From the NCBI RefSeq assembly GCF_933775445.1, contig NC_065874.1, positions 26,110,501-26,174,500 on the forward strand: DNA of 64,000 nt, given 5' to 3'. The notes below the pieces were generated by a model. That model was not told where the DNA came from and ran no database searches. It saw nothing but the letters and a program-made list of their open reading frames with translations. The stretch is from Argentina anserina (taxonomy: Eukaryota; Streptophyta; Magnoliopsida; Rosales; Rosaceae). Within the stretch, counting starts at the first letter, position 1, and each line of letters begins with the position of its first letter. A program made the translations under genes and the position numbers. Below, one piece after another: positions 13,001 through 24,042 of the stretch.

Positions 13001-16000
13001 CGGTCACGTTCTTCCACGCTCCTGCTAGAGTAGCACGTGACTACTAGCACGGTGCAAGATTGCTAGCGTAGTACGTGACTGCTAGCACGGTGCCGGCTAG
13101 TCCCGTAGTCCCACGACTGCTAGCGTAGACCCACGACTGCTAGTGTAGTCCCACGACTGCTAGCGTAGTACAAGATTGCTAGCGTAGTACGTGACTACTA
13201 GCACGGTGCACGTCTAGTCCCGTAGTCCTACGACTGCTAGCGTAGTACGTGACTGCTAGCACGGTGCACGGCTAGTCCCGTAGTCCTACGACTGCTAGCG
13301 TAGTCCCACGACTGCTAGCGTAGTACGCGACTGCTAGCACAGTGCACGGCTAGTCCCGTAGTCCCATGACTGCTAGCGTAGTCCTACGACTGCTAGCGTA
13401 GTACGCGACTGCTAGCACGGTGCAAAACTGTTATCGTAGTCCCTTGACTGCTAGCGTAGTACGCGACGGCTAGCACGGTGCACGGCTGCTCCCGTAGTCC
13501 CATGACTGATGCTCCCATAGTTCCACGGTGGAACTCCACAGTCGACCTCCACGGTCCTACTCCACAGTCGGCTTTCATAGTCCGGCTCCACGGTTGACTT
13601 CGCAGCCTTCCGTAGTAGTCAGAGAAAAGAAATCATTGTCACAACGGGACTTGCTGGCAAAGCCAACCAACCCGCAACAAACCATTACCATAACACAGAA
13701 TTGAAAGGAAAATCTCTTCAAACTGGACATCTCCTCACTCAAATCCAAAGCGGCTACTTGCAATCATTCCCCGCGCAAAGGAGCGTCATGCTTGGACACC
13801 TCCAACATGATTTTGGTACTTTCATAAAGCGCAACTCCACTCCACATCGGCATAAGATAAGTAAAATGCTATGCCTCCCTACTCCCTACTGTAGAGTTGA
13901 TTATTACCATGTCTTAGCATGATTTTATTACGCTATAAAGCATGCCTACAACATACCGCACTTGATATGTATGCCCGCATGGTTTTCACGCATTGCCTAC
14001 AACACTTTGTAGAGTTAGCTAGCAATGACACTTAGCCATATCTTATATGCTTAGAGAATGTGTGACGCACACACTTGAATGTCCAACTTGATTGTGCTAA
14101 TGAAACTAGGAATTTTTCTAACCATTGTTCAGGAGAACAATTAAATTCCTTATGCAGACTGTTTCATCACACAACACTCAGACGTCACAGAATCAGAAAT
14201 TCTTTCCTCACTAAAAAGTGAGAGACTACGCCCAAGAGGGCTCAAGACGTCCTACGCGTAACGCTTATCTACGCTATGATGGATGCACTACGCCCAAAAG
14301 GGCTCAAGCCGCGTAAATACGCGCACTACGCCCAAGAGGGCTCAAGACGTCCTACGCGTAACGCTTATCTACGCTATGATGGATGCACTATGCCCAAAAG
14401 GGCTCAAGCCGCGTAAATACGCGCACTACGCCCAAGAGGGCTCAAGACGTCCTACGCGTAACGCTTACCTACGCTATGATGGATGCACTGCGCCCAAAAG
14501 GGCTCAAGCCGCGTAAATACGCGTACTACGCTCAAAAAGGCTCAAGACGTCCTACGCGTAACGCTTATTTACGCTATGATGGATGCACTATGCCCAAAAG
14601 GGCTCAAGCCGCGTAAATACGCGCACTATGCCCAAGAGGGCTCAAGACGTCCTACGCGTAACGCTTACCTACGCTACGATGGATGCAGTACGCCCAAAAG
14701 GGCTCAAGCCGCGTAAATACGCGCACTACGCCCAAGAGGGCTCAAGACGTCCTACGCGTAACGCTTACCTACGCTACGATGGATGCACTACGCCCAAGAG
14801 GGCTCAAGCCGCGTAAATACGCGCACTACGCCCAAGAGGGCTCAAGACGTCCTACGCGTAACGCTTACCTACGCTACGATGGATGCACTACGCCCAAAAG
14901 GGCTCAAGCCGCGTAAATACGCGCACTACGCCCAAGAGGGCTCAAGACGTCCTACGCGTAACGCTTACCTACGTTACGATGGATGCACTACGCCCAAGAG
15001 GGCTCAAGCCGTCCTACGCGCAAAGCACACTGCGCTCAGAGAACGCACTACACCCAAGAGGGATCGACATTCTACGCGTAAAGCTCACTACGCTACGATA
15101 GTAGCTTTACGCTCGAATGTCAACGCCAAAAAGACGTCATACGCGTAGCCTATTACGCTATGATTGACGCACCACGCTCTAATTCAACGCTTAAAAAGAC
15201 GTCATACGCGTAGCCTATTACGCTATGATTGACGCACCACGCTCTAATTCAACGTCCAAAAGACGTCCTACACGTAGGTCACTACGCTAAGATGTATGCA
15301 CAATGCTCTATGTCAGCGCTCAGACGTCCTACGCGCAAAACTCTGCGCTAAGATGGACACATTACGCCCGCAGTGGCTCAATGTCGTCCTACGCACACTG
15401 CAATATAGGACGCACCAGCCTATAGAGGTCTCACTAGCCTTCAAAGGCCATATTGGCATATAAAAGCCACACTCACCCGTAGCGGCCATATTAGTCCAAA
15501 GCGCCATCACGCAAGACTACTTCGCCTAAGCACACCGCACACATAAGCCATATCACTCGAAACCGCCTCGCTGACTAGGGGTTTCGGGGACTCACGCACA
15601 CTCGCGTACTATATTCGGGACCATACATACACACGCATCATCATGTGTCAAACACATATCGCGCCCGTACATTGTTATGATATCCATGACAACAGACATA
15701 CTTCGTGCACATATGCTTTTATCTTTGTTTTGCAGGTTTGAGAGTCTCTTCTTGCTTAAGGAGTTCGGGGACTGGTAGGGATATGCCACCGCCCGGACAC
15801 TTATGCTCGGTGACATGTTGATTGATAAACTCCCCAAGCAAGAAGTTCCTCTTACTTAGGGACTGCGGGGGGACATGTTGGCACCCCTACTAGCACAGAG
15901 CTAGTATGGCATGCCACCAAGCATAAGCATCACTCTCTAGGCGGATCTACAAGTCACTATGTGGCTCAACCATGATATTCATAGCGTACCTCGTCATACA

Positions 16001-16982
16001 AGCTTTCCAATGATAGTCGGAACTCACCAAGACACCACCGGGAAGTCACCTTTCCGACCTCATCAAGATGACTCCATAGTAAGCCTAGAGGGGCACTTGT
16101 CCCACATTGAAGAATATGTAAATGAGAGGGGTTCCCTCACTTATAAAAGGAACCCATCATCCCACTTAGAAGGGGATCACTACTTGTATAACTCAAGGCT
16201 ATTTGCTTATACTAGTGGATTCAAGTGGACGTAGCCTACCCCAAGAGAGGGAGGTGAACCACTATACTTCTTGTGTCAAACTAACACTCACTAATAGCTA
16301 ACCGTGTGATCAGCCACCCATCTGGTAATCACTACGTTAACACTGTGTTTTGGGTGATGTGGCTAGAATGAAATAGAAGGAATTTTCATCCCTTGGGGAG
16401 AGGGGCGTGTGTGTCTTGGCTATCCTTGGGCCTTGGGGACAACAGTATCTTTAGAACTTGGGAAATTCTGTTTTCGTCCGTGACTTCCTTTCGCCCTCTG
16501 CTACTTTTTAACTTTTTAGATGCTGTGTCATGTTCTTTCTATGACGGATGTGTTCCTTTTTAGGTGCCAGGACATCTATATGTAGTATTCTTAGACAAAG
16601 AAATCGAATTCTTTTCTTAATATAAATTGAAGAATAGTATAATCTACCATAGTCTTCTTATTTGTATATCTTTCTTATGTGTATGTTTTGGTTGGCCACT
16701 TGCAGCTTATCTTTGTATACGTGGAAACGGATAATGAAGATGTCGGAAAGCCAGTTTCAGATTATTTTGGTGTCACTGGTGATGCTCCAACGGTATCGTC
16801 TTTTCACTTATCATCAAACGTCTGGTATTTTGTTTTTTTTAGTCTAATTAGTATGTATGTAGGGATTTCTGGTTTGATGTAGAAGTAATTGTTTTTCGTA
16901 GGTTCTTGGATACACTGGAAATGACGATGCTAGGAAGTTTATTCTTGACAAAGAAGCGACCTTGGCTAACATAAAGGTTCAA

Positions 16983-17036
<54 letters not shown>

Positions 17037-18196
17037 TATACAAATCTTACTATTCATCCAAAAGATACTACAAGTGACATAAAGAAATTGATTTCACCTG
17101 TCTGTGTGTTTGAAGTTGGGACTACTCTAACATAGTGACTCTATTCTAGGCTTTTGGGGAGGACTTCCTTGAGGATAAACTCAAAGCTTTTTATAAGTCG
17201 GACCCGATCCCTGAAACTGTAAGTTTTGAGTTTCACTACACTTACTTTTGTCTCTTGATTGAATATCTAACTTATGTATCTTATGATTGATATAGAATGA
17301 TGGAGATGTGAAAATAGTGGTTGGAAATAACTTTGATGATATTGTCTTGGATGAGTCAAAGGATGTTATTCTTGAGGTAATGAATCAGCCAAGTAAATTA
17401 TATTTAATGGATTGACTTTTATCGCTGTAAGTTCTGATTTTGGGTCCTACATAATTTCAGATTTATGCACCCTGGTGCGGGCATTGCCAATCTCTTGAAC
17501 CAACATACAACAAGCTTGCCAAACATCTACGAGGCATCGAGTCTATTGTGATAGCTAAGATGGACGGAACCACTAATGAGCATCCCAGGGCAAAGGTATT
17601 GTCACATTCAAATTGCATGTTAGACGGTTTTGGGCTCAAACTTGACATTTGCCTCAAATGTAGAGGGCCTCATGTCCTAAAATAAGGAAAAATCCATATG
17701 AAAAAAATGGAATGTTTAATATTATATTCTGTCAACATACTTTCCTTTTTTAAGCATGCAGCTTACCAATGCATTTTCTGCTCAATATCTAATGTACATA
17801 TCACCATGACTTAGTGTAAACATTGAATGTTTATTCCTGTCATATTGCAGGCTGATGGGTTCCCCACACTTCTATTCTTCCCAGCTGGAAATAAGAGCTT
17901 TGATCCTGTAAGGCATTTCAAATTGGGAATTGTTAAAACGATATCTCTAATGAGCTTCTGTGTGTTTACTTCTCCTCGTTCTGTCTCTGTATCTTATTTA
18001 GAATATATGCCTTCCTTGGTGTTGACAGATTACGGTAGACTCTGACCGTACAGTGGTGGCGTTCTACAAGTTCCTCAAGAAACACGCATCAATCCCTTTC
18101 AAGCTCCAAAAGCCGACTTCAACTCCAAAATCTGAGGAGTCTGATGCTAAAGAGAGTCAGACAAGTAGCACTAACGATGTTAAAGATGAGTTGTGA
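10048..18196 (+). CDS. PDIL1-4: Protein disulfide isomerase, PDIL1-4 type
   Basis: This ER-lumen enzyme forms and rearranges disulfide bonds in secretory proteins. Twelve exons keep one frame: 10048-10601, 10689-10818, 11167-11332, 11448-11566, 11707-11787, 16706-16792, 16902-16976, 17150-17218, 17296-17376, 17461-17595, 17851-17907 and 18029-18196, giving 573 residues. There is a hydrophobic signal peptide (~1-25), a long Asp/Glu-rich segment (~26-95) typical of the PDIL1-4 subgroup, a first thioredoxin domain with CGHC at 121-124, two inactive b-type domains, a second thioredoxin domain with CGHC at 460-463, and a C-terminal KDEL retrieval signal. All splice junctions are GT-AG. Intron 5 is about 4.9 kb because an LTR retrotransposon sits in it in the gene's orientation; without it the intron would be about 0.95 kb. 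No coding lesion is visible. Whether the insertion alters splicing cannot be told from sequence. Confidence 0.93.
12379..12845 (+). repeat. Left LTR with TATA box
   Basis: This is the 5' LTR of the intronic element. TATAAAA at 12645-12651 is a plausible core promoter, which would place R and U5 downstream of about 12675. A 91-codon open frame inside it recurs unchanged in the other LTR and is not considered a gene. Confidence 0.9.
13037..13500 (+). repeat. Short-period tandem repeat block in LTR element
   Basis: Variants of GACTGCTAGCGTAGT and GACTGCTAGCACGGTGC alternate irregularly, forming a higher-order repeat with an overall period of roughly 40-65 bp. The block is non-coding. Confidence 0.8.
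14226..15013 (+). repeat. 100-bp tandem repeat array, about 8 copies
   Basis: The landmark GATGGATGCA recurs at exactly 100-bp intervals from about 14278 to 14978. Each unit contains two related halves that begin CTACGCCCAA and include GGGCTCAAG. Because 100 is not a multiple of three, every copy opens an overlapping 77-codon frame ending at the same TAA; these frames are artefacts. A further ~66-bp repeat pair lies at 15120-15260. Confidence 0.9.
15876..16342 (+). repeat. Right LTR of the intronic element
   Basis: It is the same length as the left LTR and differs at two positions near its start (CCACCAAGCATAAGC here against CCACCGAGCATAATC). The near identity indicates recent insertion. Confidence 0.9.
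16987..17034 (+). repeat. Compound (TC)18(AC)6 microsatellite
   Basis: A perfect TC run followed directly by an AC run lies at the start of PDI intron 7. It is likely length-polymorphic. Confidence 0.95.
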
Positions 18197-18240
18197 TGAG
18201 TCGGATTTTTGTAAGCTAAAATTTCTGTCTATTATGTGCC

Positions 18241-18261
18241 ATCATCATCATCATCATCATC
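18241..18261 (+). repeat. (ATC)7 microsatellite in PDI 3' UTR
   Basis: Seven ATC units lie 45 bases after the PDI stop codon, probably within the 3' UTR. Confidence 0.9.
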
Positions 18262-18499
18262 AGTGTGTTAGACAAAAGGGATAGTTTTATCAGAGAAGAA
18301 ATAGAGACCTGACCAGAGGGAAAAGAGAATCTTAAACTGCAGTTCAAACCCCCAATCAATTGTGTGCTCGAAAAACATCGGGGCAGAAGGGATTAGGTGT
18401 TTCAGCGAAGCCAGTTTTTTGTTAATTTTGTATGCTATAAATTAAAAGAACTCATGATGAAATTTTAATAAGATGTGCTTTTCTTGGTTTAAGAATTAT

Positions 18500-20256
18500 A
18501 TGAAGTTATGAAGAGAAATCTGTGAACTTTGAGAAAGCTATAGTACTCGGTTATTTTTTCTTTTCCCAATTGTGAAACAAGATTGTGTTAATGATTGGAA
18601 CTTTAGCTGGTGATTAACACGACTAAGCATGTGAGACCATGTGCAATCGTGATTACCGTCCACTGAAATGTGTTTTGCGGTGAATTTTGATTGGAATTTT
18701 AGTTGGTGATTTGTTTCTAATCCCTATTACAGTATGTAAAACAAATCTAACGTTTAATTTGTCTGCCTTGATAATGACAAATGTGACACCTAACTTCTCA
18801 ATACACGGGCACACTAATAAATAACATGAAATTGGACCATACAATATCTGATCACCATTACCACCAATCATAACGAGTATTACCAATCAGTTCCATAATT
18901 TCACACCCTGTGGTTCCATGATAAATTTTTCAGTATTACCATAACAACCACGTAACAATGTCTAATGGTATATTATTCCAATCTTGACATGTAAAATTTA
19001 ATTAGAAAAATTATATTTATGTTATTTTGTCAAAAACTATTTTAAGTTTCTTTTTAAAACTCTAAACCCTACACCCTACACCCGAAATTCTAGTTCAAAA
19101 TTATCGATACCCATGAAGGTTATTTCCCAAAAAATAACAATATATTAAATTATAATTTTGATATAATAAATTCACGTGTCGAAATATAATAGGTAAAAAA
19201 AATCATTAATTATTGCTACGTAGTTCTACAGTAACATATAAAAATTTATATTATTCATCAATTTCTTTACCTTATTTGGAGGTCAATTATTACAAAGATC
19301 TTGTGTGCTGACCTGGATTCATTTGGTTGGTATTTGGTAGTGCTTGTTTCTATTACATCGGCGGTGTCAGTGGCGCTTTTCTGGACTCAATATACATTTC
19401 ATCGATGTCCATGTACATTCTAGTGCACCCTAGGAAAGGGAAGTGCACAAGAGGTATCAATCGCATTAGAGTTCATGTGTAAGAATGCTAGTATATAAAT
19501 TAACAACTCAAGCACAATACGATTGCGTTTGACCGCCACTGCTAATAGACACTAAATAAAAACGAAATGATCATACCTCATTGCGTTCGAAAAATTCAAC
19601 AATTAAAGAGAACATTAGCTCACAATTATAGATATATTGAACTATGCCTCGGTTGCCCATCCTGAATCGCACATTAAAACAAACAACTGTTTTTGAAATA
19701 TGCAACCATCATCAGAAGTACACTCTTATCAGATTTTAGTCATATAATCAAAATCAAACCAAAAGTGTAGAATCACAGAAAAGGAAACTTCCTAGCCGTT
19801 TATTGCGTTCACAAATAAACCTGATCCACCTTTCCTTCACACATACGCTTTCTCCTAATTAATACAAAATCACTCCAAATTAAAATAGACCCCTCCCTCC
19901 AGCTTTCAAATTTCATCCCACTCCTCAGCCTCATCACACATGCAACATGCTCATGCTCACCCTACAATTACACAAACACCCCCGCACCTCCCCATCCCCA
20001 GATCCGCTACTCCGCTCCGCATCCCACTCCCTTACTCCACCTACGTGCCACCAGATCCCACCTCCCTCTCATTCCCGTCCCCTTCAATCCCGGCCGTCCA
20101 CCTTTCCCTTCTCCCTAGGTCTCCTCCTTTCAAATTCAGATCTCCTCCTCCTCCTCCTCCCCAAAACCGCTGCCTCAATCTTCTCTCTCTTCTTCTTCTT
20201 CAACTCTGTTCTCTCAGATCCACATTCTCGAACCTTCTTCTTCTTCTTCAACAACA
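18500..20256. other. Intergenic DNA and promoter/leader of the wall-protein gene
   Basis: 18500-19900 is AT-rich with no gene seen. From about 19930 to 20256 the plus strand is strongly pyrimidine-rich (CTCCTC and TTCTTCTT runs), as in many plant 5' leaders, and runs directly into the ATG of the next gene. Long frames within this stretch come from the biased composition. Confidence 0.4.
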
Positions 20257-20742
20257 ATGGCGAAGCTCCTCCCTCTGCTCCTCGCCGTCCTCCTCCTCCA
20301 CCTCACCGCTTCTTCCTCTTCACCATCTCCATCTCCCCAACCCGACGCCGATTCGCCGTCTCCGTCCTCCGACTCGCTTTCACCCTCTCAGATTTCACAC
20401 CCGCCCTCCCCCTCCGTCGCTCCCGCCAGTTCCCCTAGCGCCGCTTCACCTCCGGCACCGCCGTCGTCCGAGTCTCCGTCTCCTCTCCCGGACTCCCCTT
20501 CTTCCGACGTTCCAGTTCCCGAGCCGGCCAGCGACGTCAACCACAGTGACATCTCCGCCGATGAGGGAGTCAAAACGACGTCGTTCGACGGAGGGATGAG
20601 TGCGGGGAAGAAGGCCGGGGTCGGACTCGGAGTCATCGCCGCGGTGGGGCTCGTCGCACTCGGAGGGTTTGTGTACAAGAGGCGCCAGGATAACATTCGC
20701 CGATCTCAGTACGGCTACGCCGCCAGGAGGGAGATGCTCTGA
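20257..20742 (+). CDS. Proline/serine-rich, membrane-anchored wall glycoprotein (AGP-like)
   Basis: This is a 161-residue single-exon protein. A hydrophobic N-terminal signal peptide (~1-20) leads into a low-complexity segment (~20-90) made of SP, PS, AP and SPSP motifs, the pattern hydroxylated and glycosylated in hydroxyproline-rich or arabinogalactan proteins. A short linker (~91-115) precedes one transmembrane helix (~117-140, rich in Gly, Val, Ala and Leu). A basic cytosolic tail (KRRQDNIRRSQYGYAARREML) completes it. The topology suggests a plasma-membrane protein with a glycosylated apoplastic domain. Its exact role is unknown. The GC content at third positions is high, as in PDI exon 1, so I see no sign of foreign origin. 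The ATG chosen is the only one giving a signal peptide. Confidence 0.8.
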   Translation: MAKLLPLLLAVLLLHLTASSSSPSPSPQPDADSPSPSSDSLSPSQISHPPSPSVAPASSPSAASPPAPPSSESPSPLPDSPSSDVPVPEPASDVNHSDISADEGVKTTSFDGGMSAGKKAGVGLGVIAAVGLVALGGFVYKRRQDNIRRSQYGYAARREML

Positions 20743-22347
20743 ATCACCTAGGTTACTGTGTATCTTCTTTTTTTACTGTTGCGGGTGTGAAGTAAGTTTT
20801 TTTCTTACTGCTTTTGGTTTTAGTATATGATGATTGGTTGAAGGTTACGGTGGAAAAACACGTGGAAATTGGATTCGATTCTTGATTCTTTTGGTCGTAA
20901 TATACTGAGAAAATTAGTCAATATTTAGTCTTGGATTACGATGTATCTGGTTTAATTAGATTAATAAATAATTGGATCTCTCTTACTATTCTTGATTCTG
21001 TGGCGCGTTGAAACGATGGTGATTGTATGTGGTTTGGTTTCATTTTTAGCGCAGTGGATTCTCTTTTTTGGGTCTTGTAGATCGGCTTAGCTTAATGGGG
21101 TGGTCACAGTTGAAAGTAACTTGTGACAGTTTTTTTTTTACTGAAGCTGCTGAGATATCTCGATATTTCGGGGGTTTTGATCTCGTTGAATTCTCAGGAC
21201 TGGTTTGCATCAGATATCTTTTCTGTTTTTCTCAGTATTTGAAATTCATATGGATATTTTGGTTGTGATTCTGCCCTAAATGTCGGGGTAGAAAATTAGA
21301 GGTGGTCAAAATCTCTGGGTCAATTCCAGTTGTATCAAAAAATGAAACTTCGACAATAAGAAATTAAGAAGTGGATAAAAAGATGCATTTTCAATACAGA
21401 AAATTTGGTTTAGTTGCCATTGTTGGTCCGGTGAAAGGTCTGGTGTGGTTGTATGGGGCTTCGCAGATAATCAATCCCAGATTCCCGGAGAAGAGCTAAC
21501 CAGGTGAAATAGCAGAGAGGCAACAAGCTGTTGTGGCTGTTGTCTAGGACATTTTACAATTGCGACATTTAGTCGACATTGTTTGGCAATCATGGCCGGG
21601 TCTTGAATTCAATTGACTCCGTTATAGAACTCACGCCGTCTACAAATCACTTGAAAGTGTAGGCTCTGAAGCATGATTGTATATTTTCAAGACTCGATAG
21701 TGCATCTCCAGTTGCTCGTGATTGAAAACTCAAGATGGTCGACTATGGAAGACCATGTAAGTGAACAGTTTACCACCACCACCGCAGGTAGACTTTCATC
21801 ATCATCTGCCTAATTGATCGGAGTCTTTTTACATATGTAATGACTGATCATGCGAGTTGAGAGTTCAGACTATGACGGAATGATCGAAAAGAGCAAATGA
21901 AACTTGAATGCATGATAGTAACGTAGTAGGAGAGTATATTGATTCAGGTGTTCTTAGTAAACATAGATTCATATTTCAGCGCGAACAATTTAGTGATATG
22001 ATTCCATTTGGATTGATATTTATGTGTATATATCTTTAGTTATGCTATAACACCAGCCGTTATCTCTCAGACCACGAAATTTTTCTTCGATGCCATCACT
22101 GGCCCTGGTAAGATCTAGCAGTAGAGAACTATAAATTCATAGCCACAAACTAAAGCTTATACGAAAACCAAAAGGGTGATATATTATCAAGAGGCGATAC
22201 TTATTGAAGAGTCTCTGCATTTATAATCACGACAAGGGTATATATGAACCTGCGCGTGCATGTTTCAAGCTTCTCTGGTTCATGACTACTACTCATTATC
22301 ACCTTCGGCCTAGCATAATTAGTCTCTGTCAGCAGAATTGTGCTAGT
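20743..22347. other. Intergenic DNA, nothing recognised
   Basis: 3' flank of the wall-protein gene followed by AT-rich DNA. No coding frame of note, no clear repeat and no RNA gene were seen. Confidence 0.4.
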
Positions 22348-22884
22348 TCATTCCGACACCATGATTGGTCCGCAGTAAATAATGTGATCGGAAAATTTTA
22401 TGGTGGAGAGCTTAGTCCACGAGTCAGCCACGCCATACTCTCTCATGATCCACAAATCAATACATCCAGCATTATAAGTATCTGAATAATCGAATGCACA
22501 CAAGCATCCTCTAGAAGAAGGCCCCAGAATTGAAGTGTGTACCCAAAATTTTCCCAAACATATCTTTCATAATGGTAATCAACAGCAGGCATCGACATTC
22601 GTCGGAACTCCTCCTTTGCTAAATCAAATGCAACAATATCAAGTTTCTCAAAGTCGAACCAATGAAGTGCCTCATGTAAAAGAACCCCATCATTCTCATC
22701 AAGGTGCAACCCGCTAGGGGAAAAGCATTCAATTATTTTCCAGGTGTTGGCTCTTAATGAGAAGACTCCAGCCCGGTGATCATTATTGCGGACTATGAGA
22801 ACTTTGTAGTCGTCAATAGCCGACACATAGCCTAGACCAATAAGACCAAAGCGATGGCCTAAACCAGTAAGACTAGAGGGATGC
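22348..22884 (-). pseudogene. F-box-associated (FBA) domain pseudogene
   Basis: Read on the minus strand from about 22884, the frame contains features of the FBA domain that follows the F-box in large plant families: YKVLIVRNN, a SLRANTWK segment, LHWFDF and VAFDLAKEEFR. Near 22500 the frame must shift to continue with DLWIMREYGV.DSWTKL, a hallmark of the same domain, which then ends at a stop (22348-22350). The N-terminal F-box itself is absent. It is therefore truncated and frameshifted and unlikely to make a substrate adaptor for an SCF ubiquitin ligase. Confidence 0.7.
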
Positions 22885-23103
22885 CAATATATATATACTA
22901 GACTCGTATCACGTGTTAATTTATCGCACTAATTATTTTGTAAAACGAATTTTATTGTCGTTACATGTTTTATTTTATTTTTTAAAGACTTATTCATTTT
23001 GATTTTTTTTAAAACAATCTTTTTTGTGTAATTATGTTTAATAAAAATGGTATTTTGGACAAAATATAATTTAGTGATTTTTAAAGGGTTTTATAGTAGT
23101 AGA

Positions 23104-23704
23104 TAGGGGTGGACTCGGTTCCATCGGTTCGGTTTAAGAGCACTAACCGAAACCGAGGTCTCAGTTTTGTATTTCTTAAAACCAAAACCGGAAAAATATA
23201 TATTAACCACGGTTTTGGTTAACCTATAATTCGGTTCGGTTCGGTTCGGTTTTAGTTACAAAACCTATCATTTATAATAACTTTTCACACTTGACTTAAA
23301 ACAAAAGTTAAAATCAAAGTAAAGTAGTAAGCTACAAGTTTAATACTTCAAATTAGTAAATAAGTAAACTAGATTGGAATAATTTAGAAACAACTAATAA
23401 AATCAACAAAGTTACGATAGAGTATCAACCAAAACGTAATATTTAATGAGTTAAAGACTGTGAGCAATTAAGTTAGACATTTCGAGGCCGTAAACTTGTA
23501 AAATCATGTATATCGTATGTAACTCTTAGTCAATAAAAACATGACATACACCTATTACTATATTAAATATTAATAATTATATACATATATGTCGATTCGT
23601 TTCGGTTCGGTTTGATCGATTTTATTCGGTTTCGGTTTTTCGGTGTCGGTTCGGTACGGTTTTAGTTGGTTTTCGGTTTTTCGGTGTCTAAAAGTCCACC
23701 CCTA
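23104..23704. mobile_element. hAT-type MITE with 8-bp target duplication
   Basis: Perfect 11-bp terminal inverted repeats TAGGGGTGGAC bound a 601-bp element flanked by the exact 8-bp duplication GTAGTAGA (23096-23103 and 23705-23712), diagnostic of hAT elements. The interior is non-coding and both ends carry runs of the GGTTC/CGGTT type in opposite orientations. Confidence 0.9.
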
Positions 23705-23729
23705 GTAGTAGAGTTATATATATTTTTTT

Positions 23730-24039
23730 GAATAAAATACTGGTCACTCCTCTAATTTTTAGTAACTCGACAGTTTAGTGTTTCATATTTCAATTTCAAA
23801 TGATCACTCCTTATACTTTCAAATTTTAAACAATTTGGTCATTCCGTTAAGTCTCCGTCCAATTGCACCGTTAAGTTGCTGACTATGCAAACATCACATA
23901 AGAGGGGAAAAAACTACTTAACAAAATGACCAAATTGTTTAAAATTAGAAAGTATAAAGAGTGATCAGTTGAAAAATTGAAACATAAAGGACTAAACTAT
24001 CGAGTTAATAAAAATTAGAGGAGTGACCAATATTTTGTC
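23730..24039. mobile_element. Hairpin MITE with long inverted arms
   Basis: The two halves (about 23730-23860 and 23915-24039) are near-perfect inverted copies sharing GGTCACTCCTCTAATTTTTA at the outer ends and AACAATTTGGTCATT near the loop. The transcript would form a ~120-bp stem. No target duplication was resolved because both ends abut other insertions. Confidence 0.75.
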
Positions 24040-24042
24040 TTT

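Larger units (their letters stand above)
12379..16342 (+). mobile_element. Non-autonomous LTR retrotransposon (LARD-like) in PDI intron 5
   Basis: Two 467-bp direct LTRs (12379-12845 and 15876-16342) begin TG and end CA and are flanked by the 5-bp duplication CTGTG (12374-12378 and 16343-16347). Directly after the left LTR is a primer-binding-like site, TTGGCGCCGTCTGTGG. A purine-rich tract, GCGGGGGGA, precedes the right LTR. I count two substitutions between the LTRs, so the insertion is young. The ~3.0-kb interior has no gag or pol frame. It consists of two tandem-repeat blocks plus GC-rich unique sequence, so movement would need enzymes from a related autonomous element. TG/CA ends, duplication length and PBS fit a Ty3/gypsy-type derivative, but the family is not proven. 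Confidence 0.92.

Noticed and set aside
14283..15148. Series of overlapping 77-121-codon plus-strand frames
   Set aside because: They recur every 100 bases because of the tandem array and share the same stop; they are not genes.
22204..22485. Plus-strand frame across the FBA region
   Set aside because: Conserved FBA motifs are on the minus strand; the plus frame is a shadow.
23104..23704. GGTTC-rich ends taken as telomere-like or simple repeat
   Set aside because: The perfect TIRs and 8-bp duplication show it is a hAT-type MITE.
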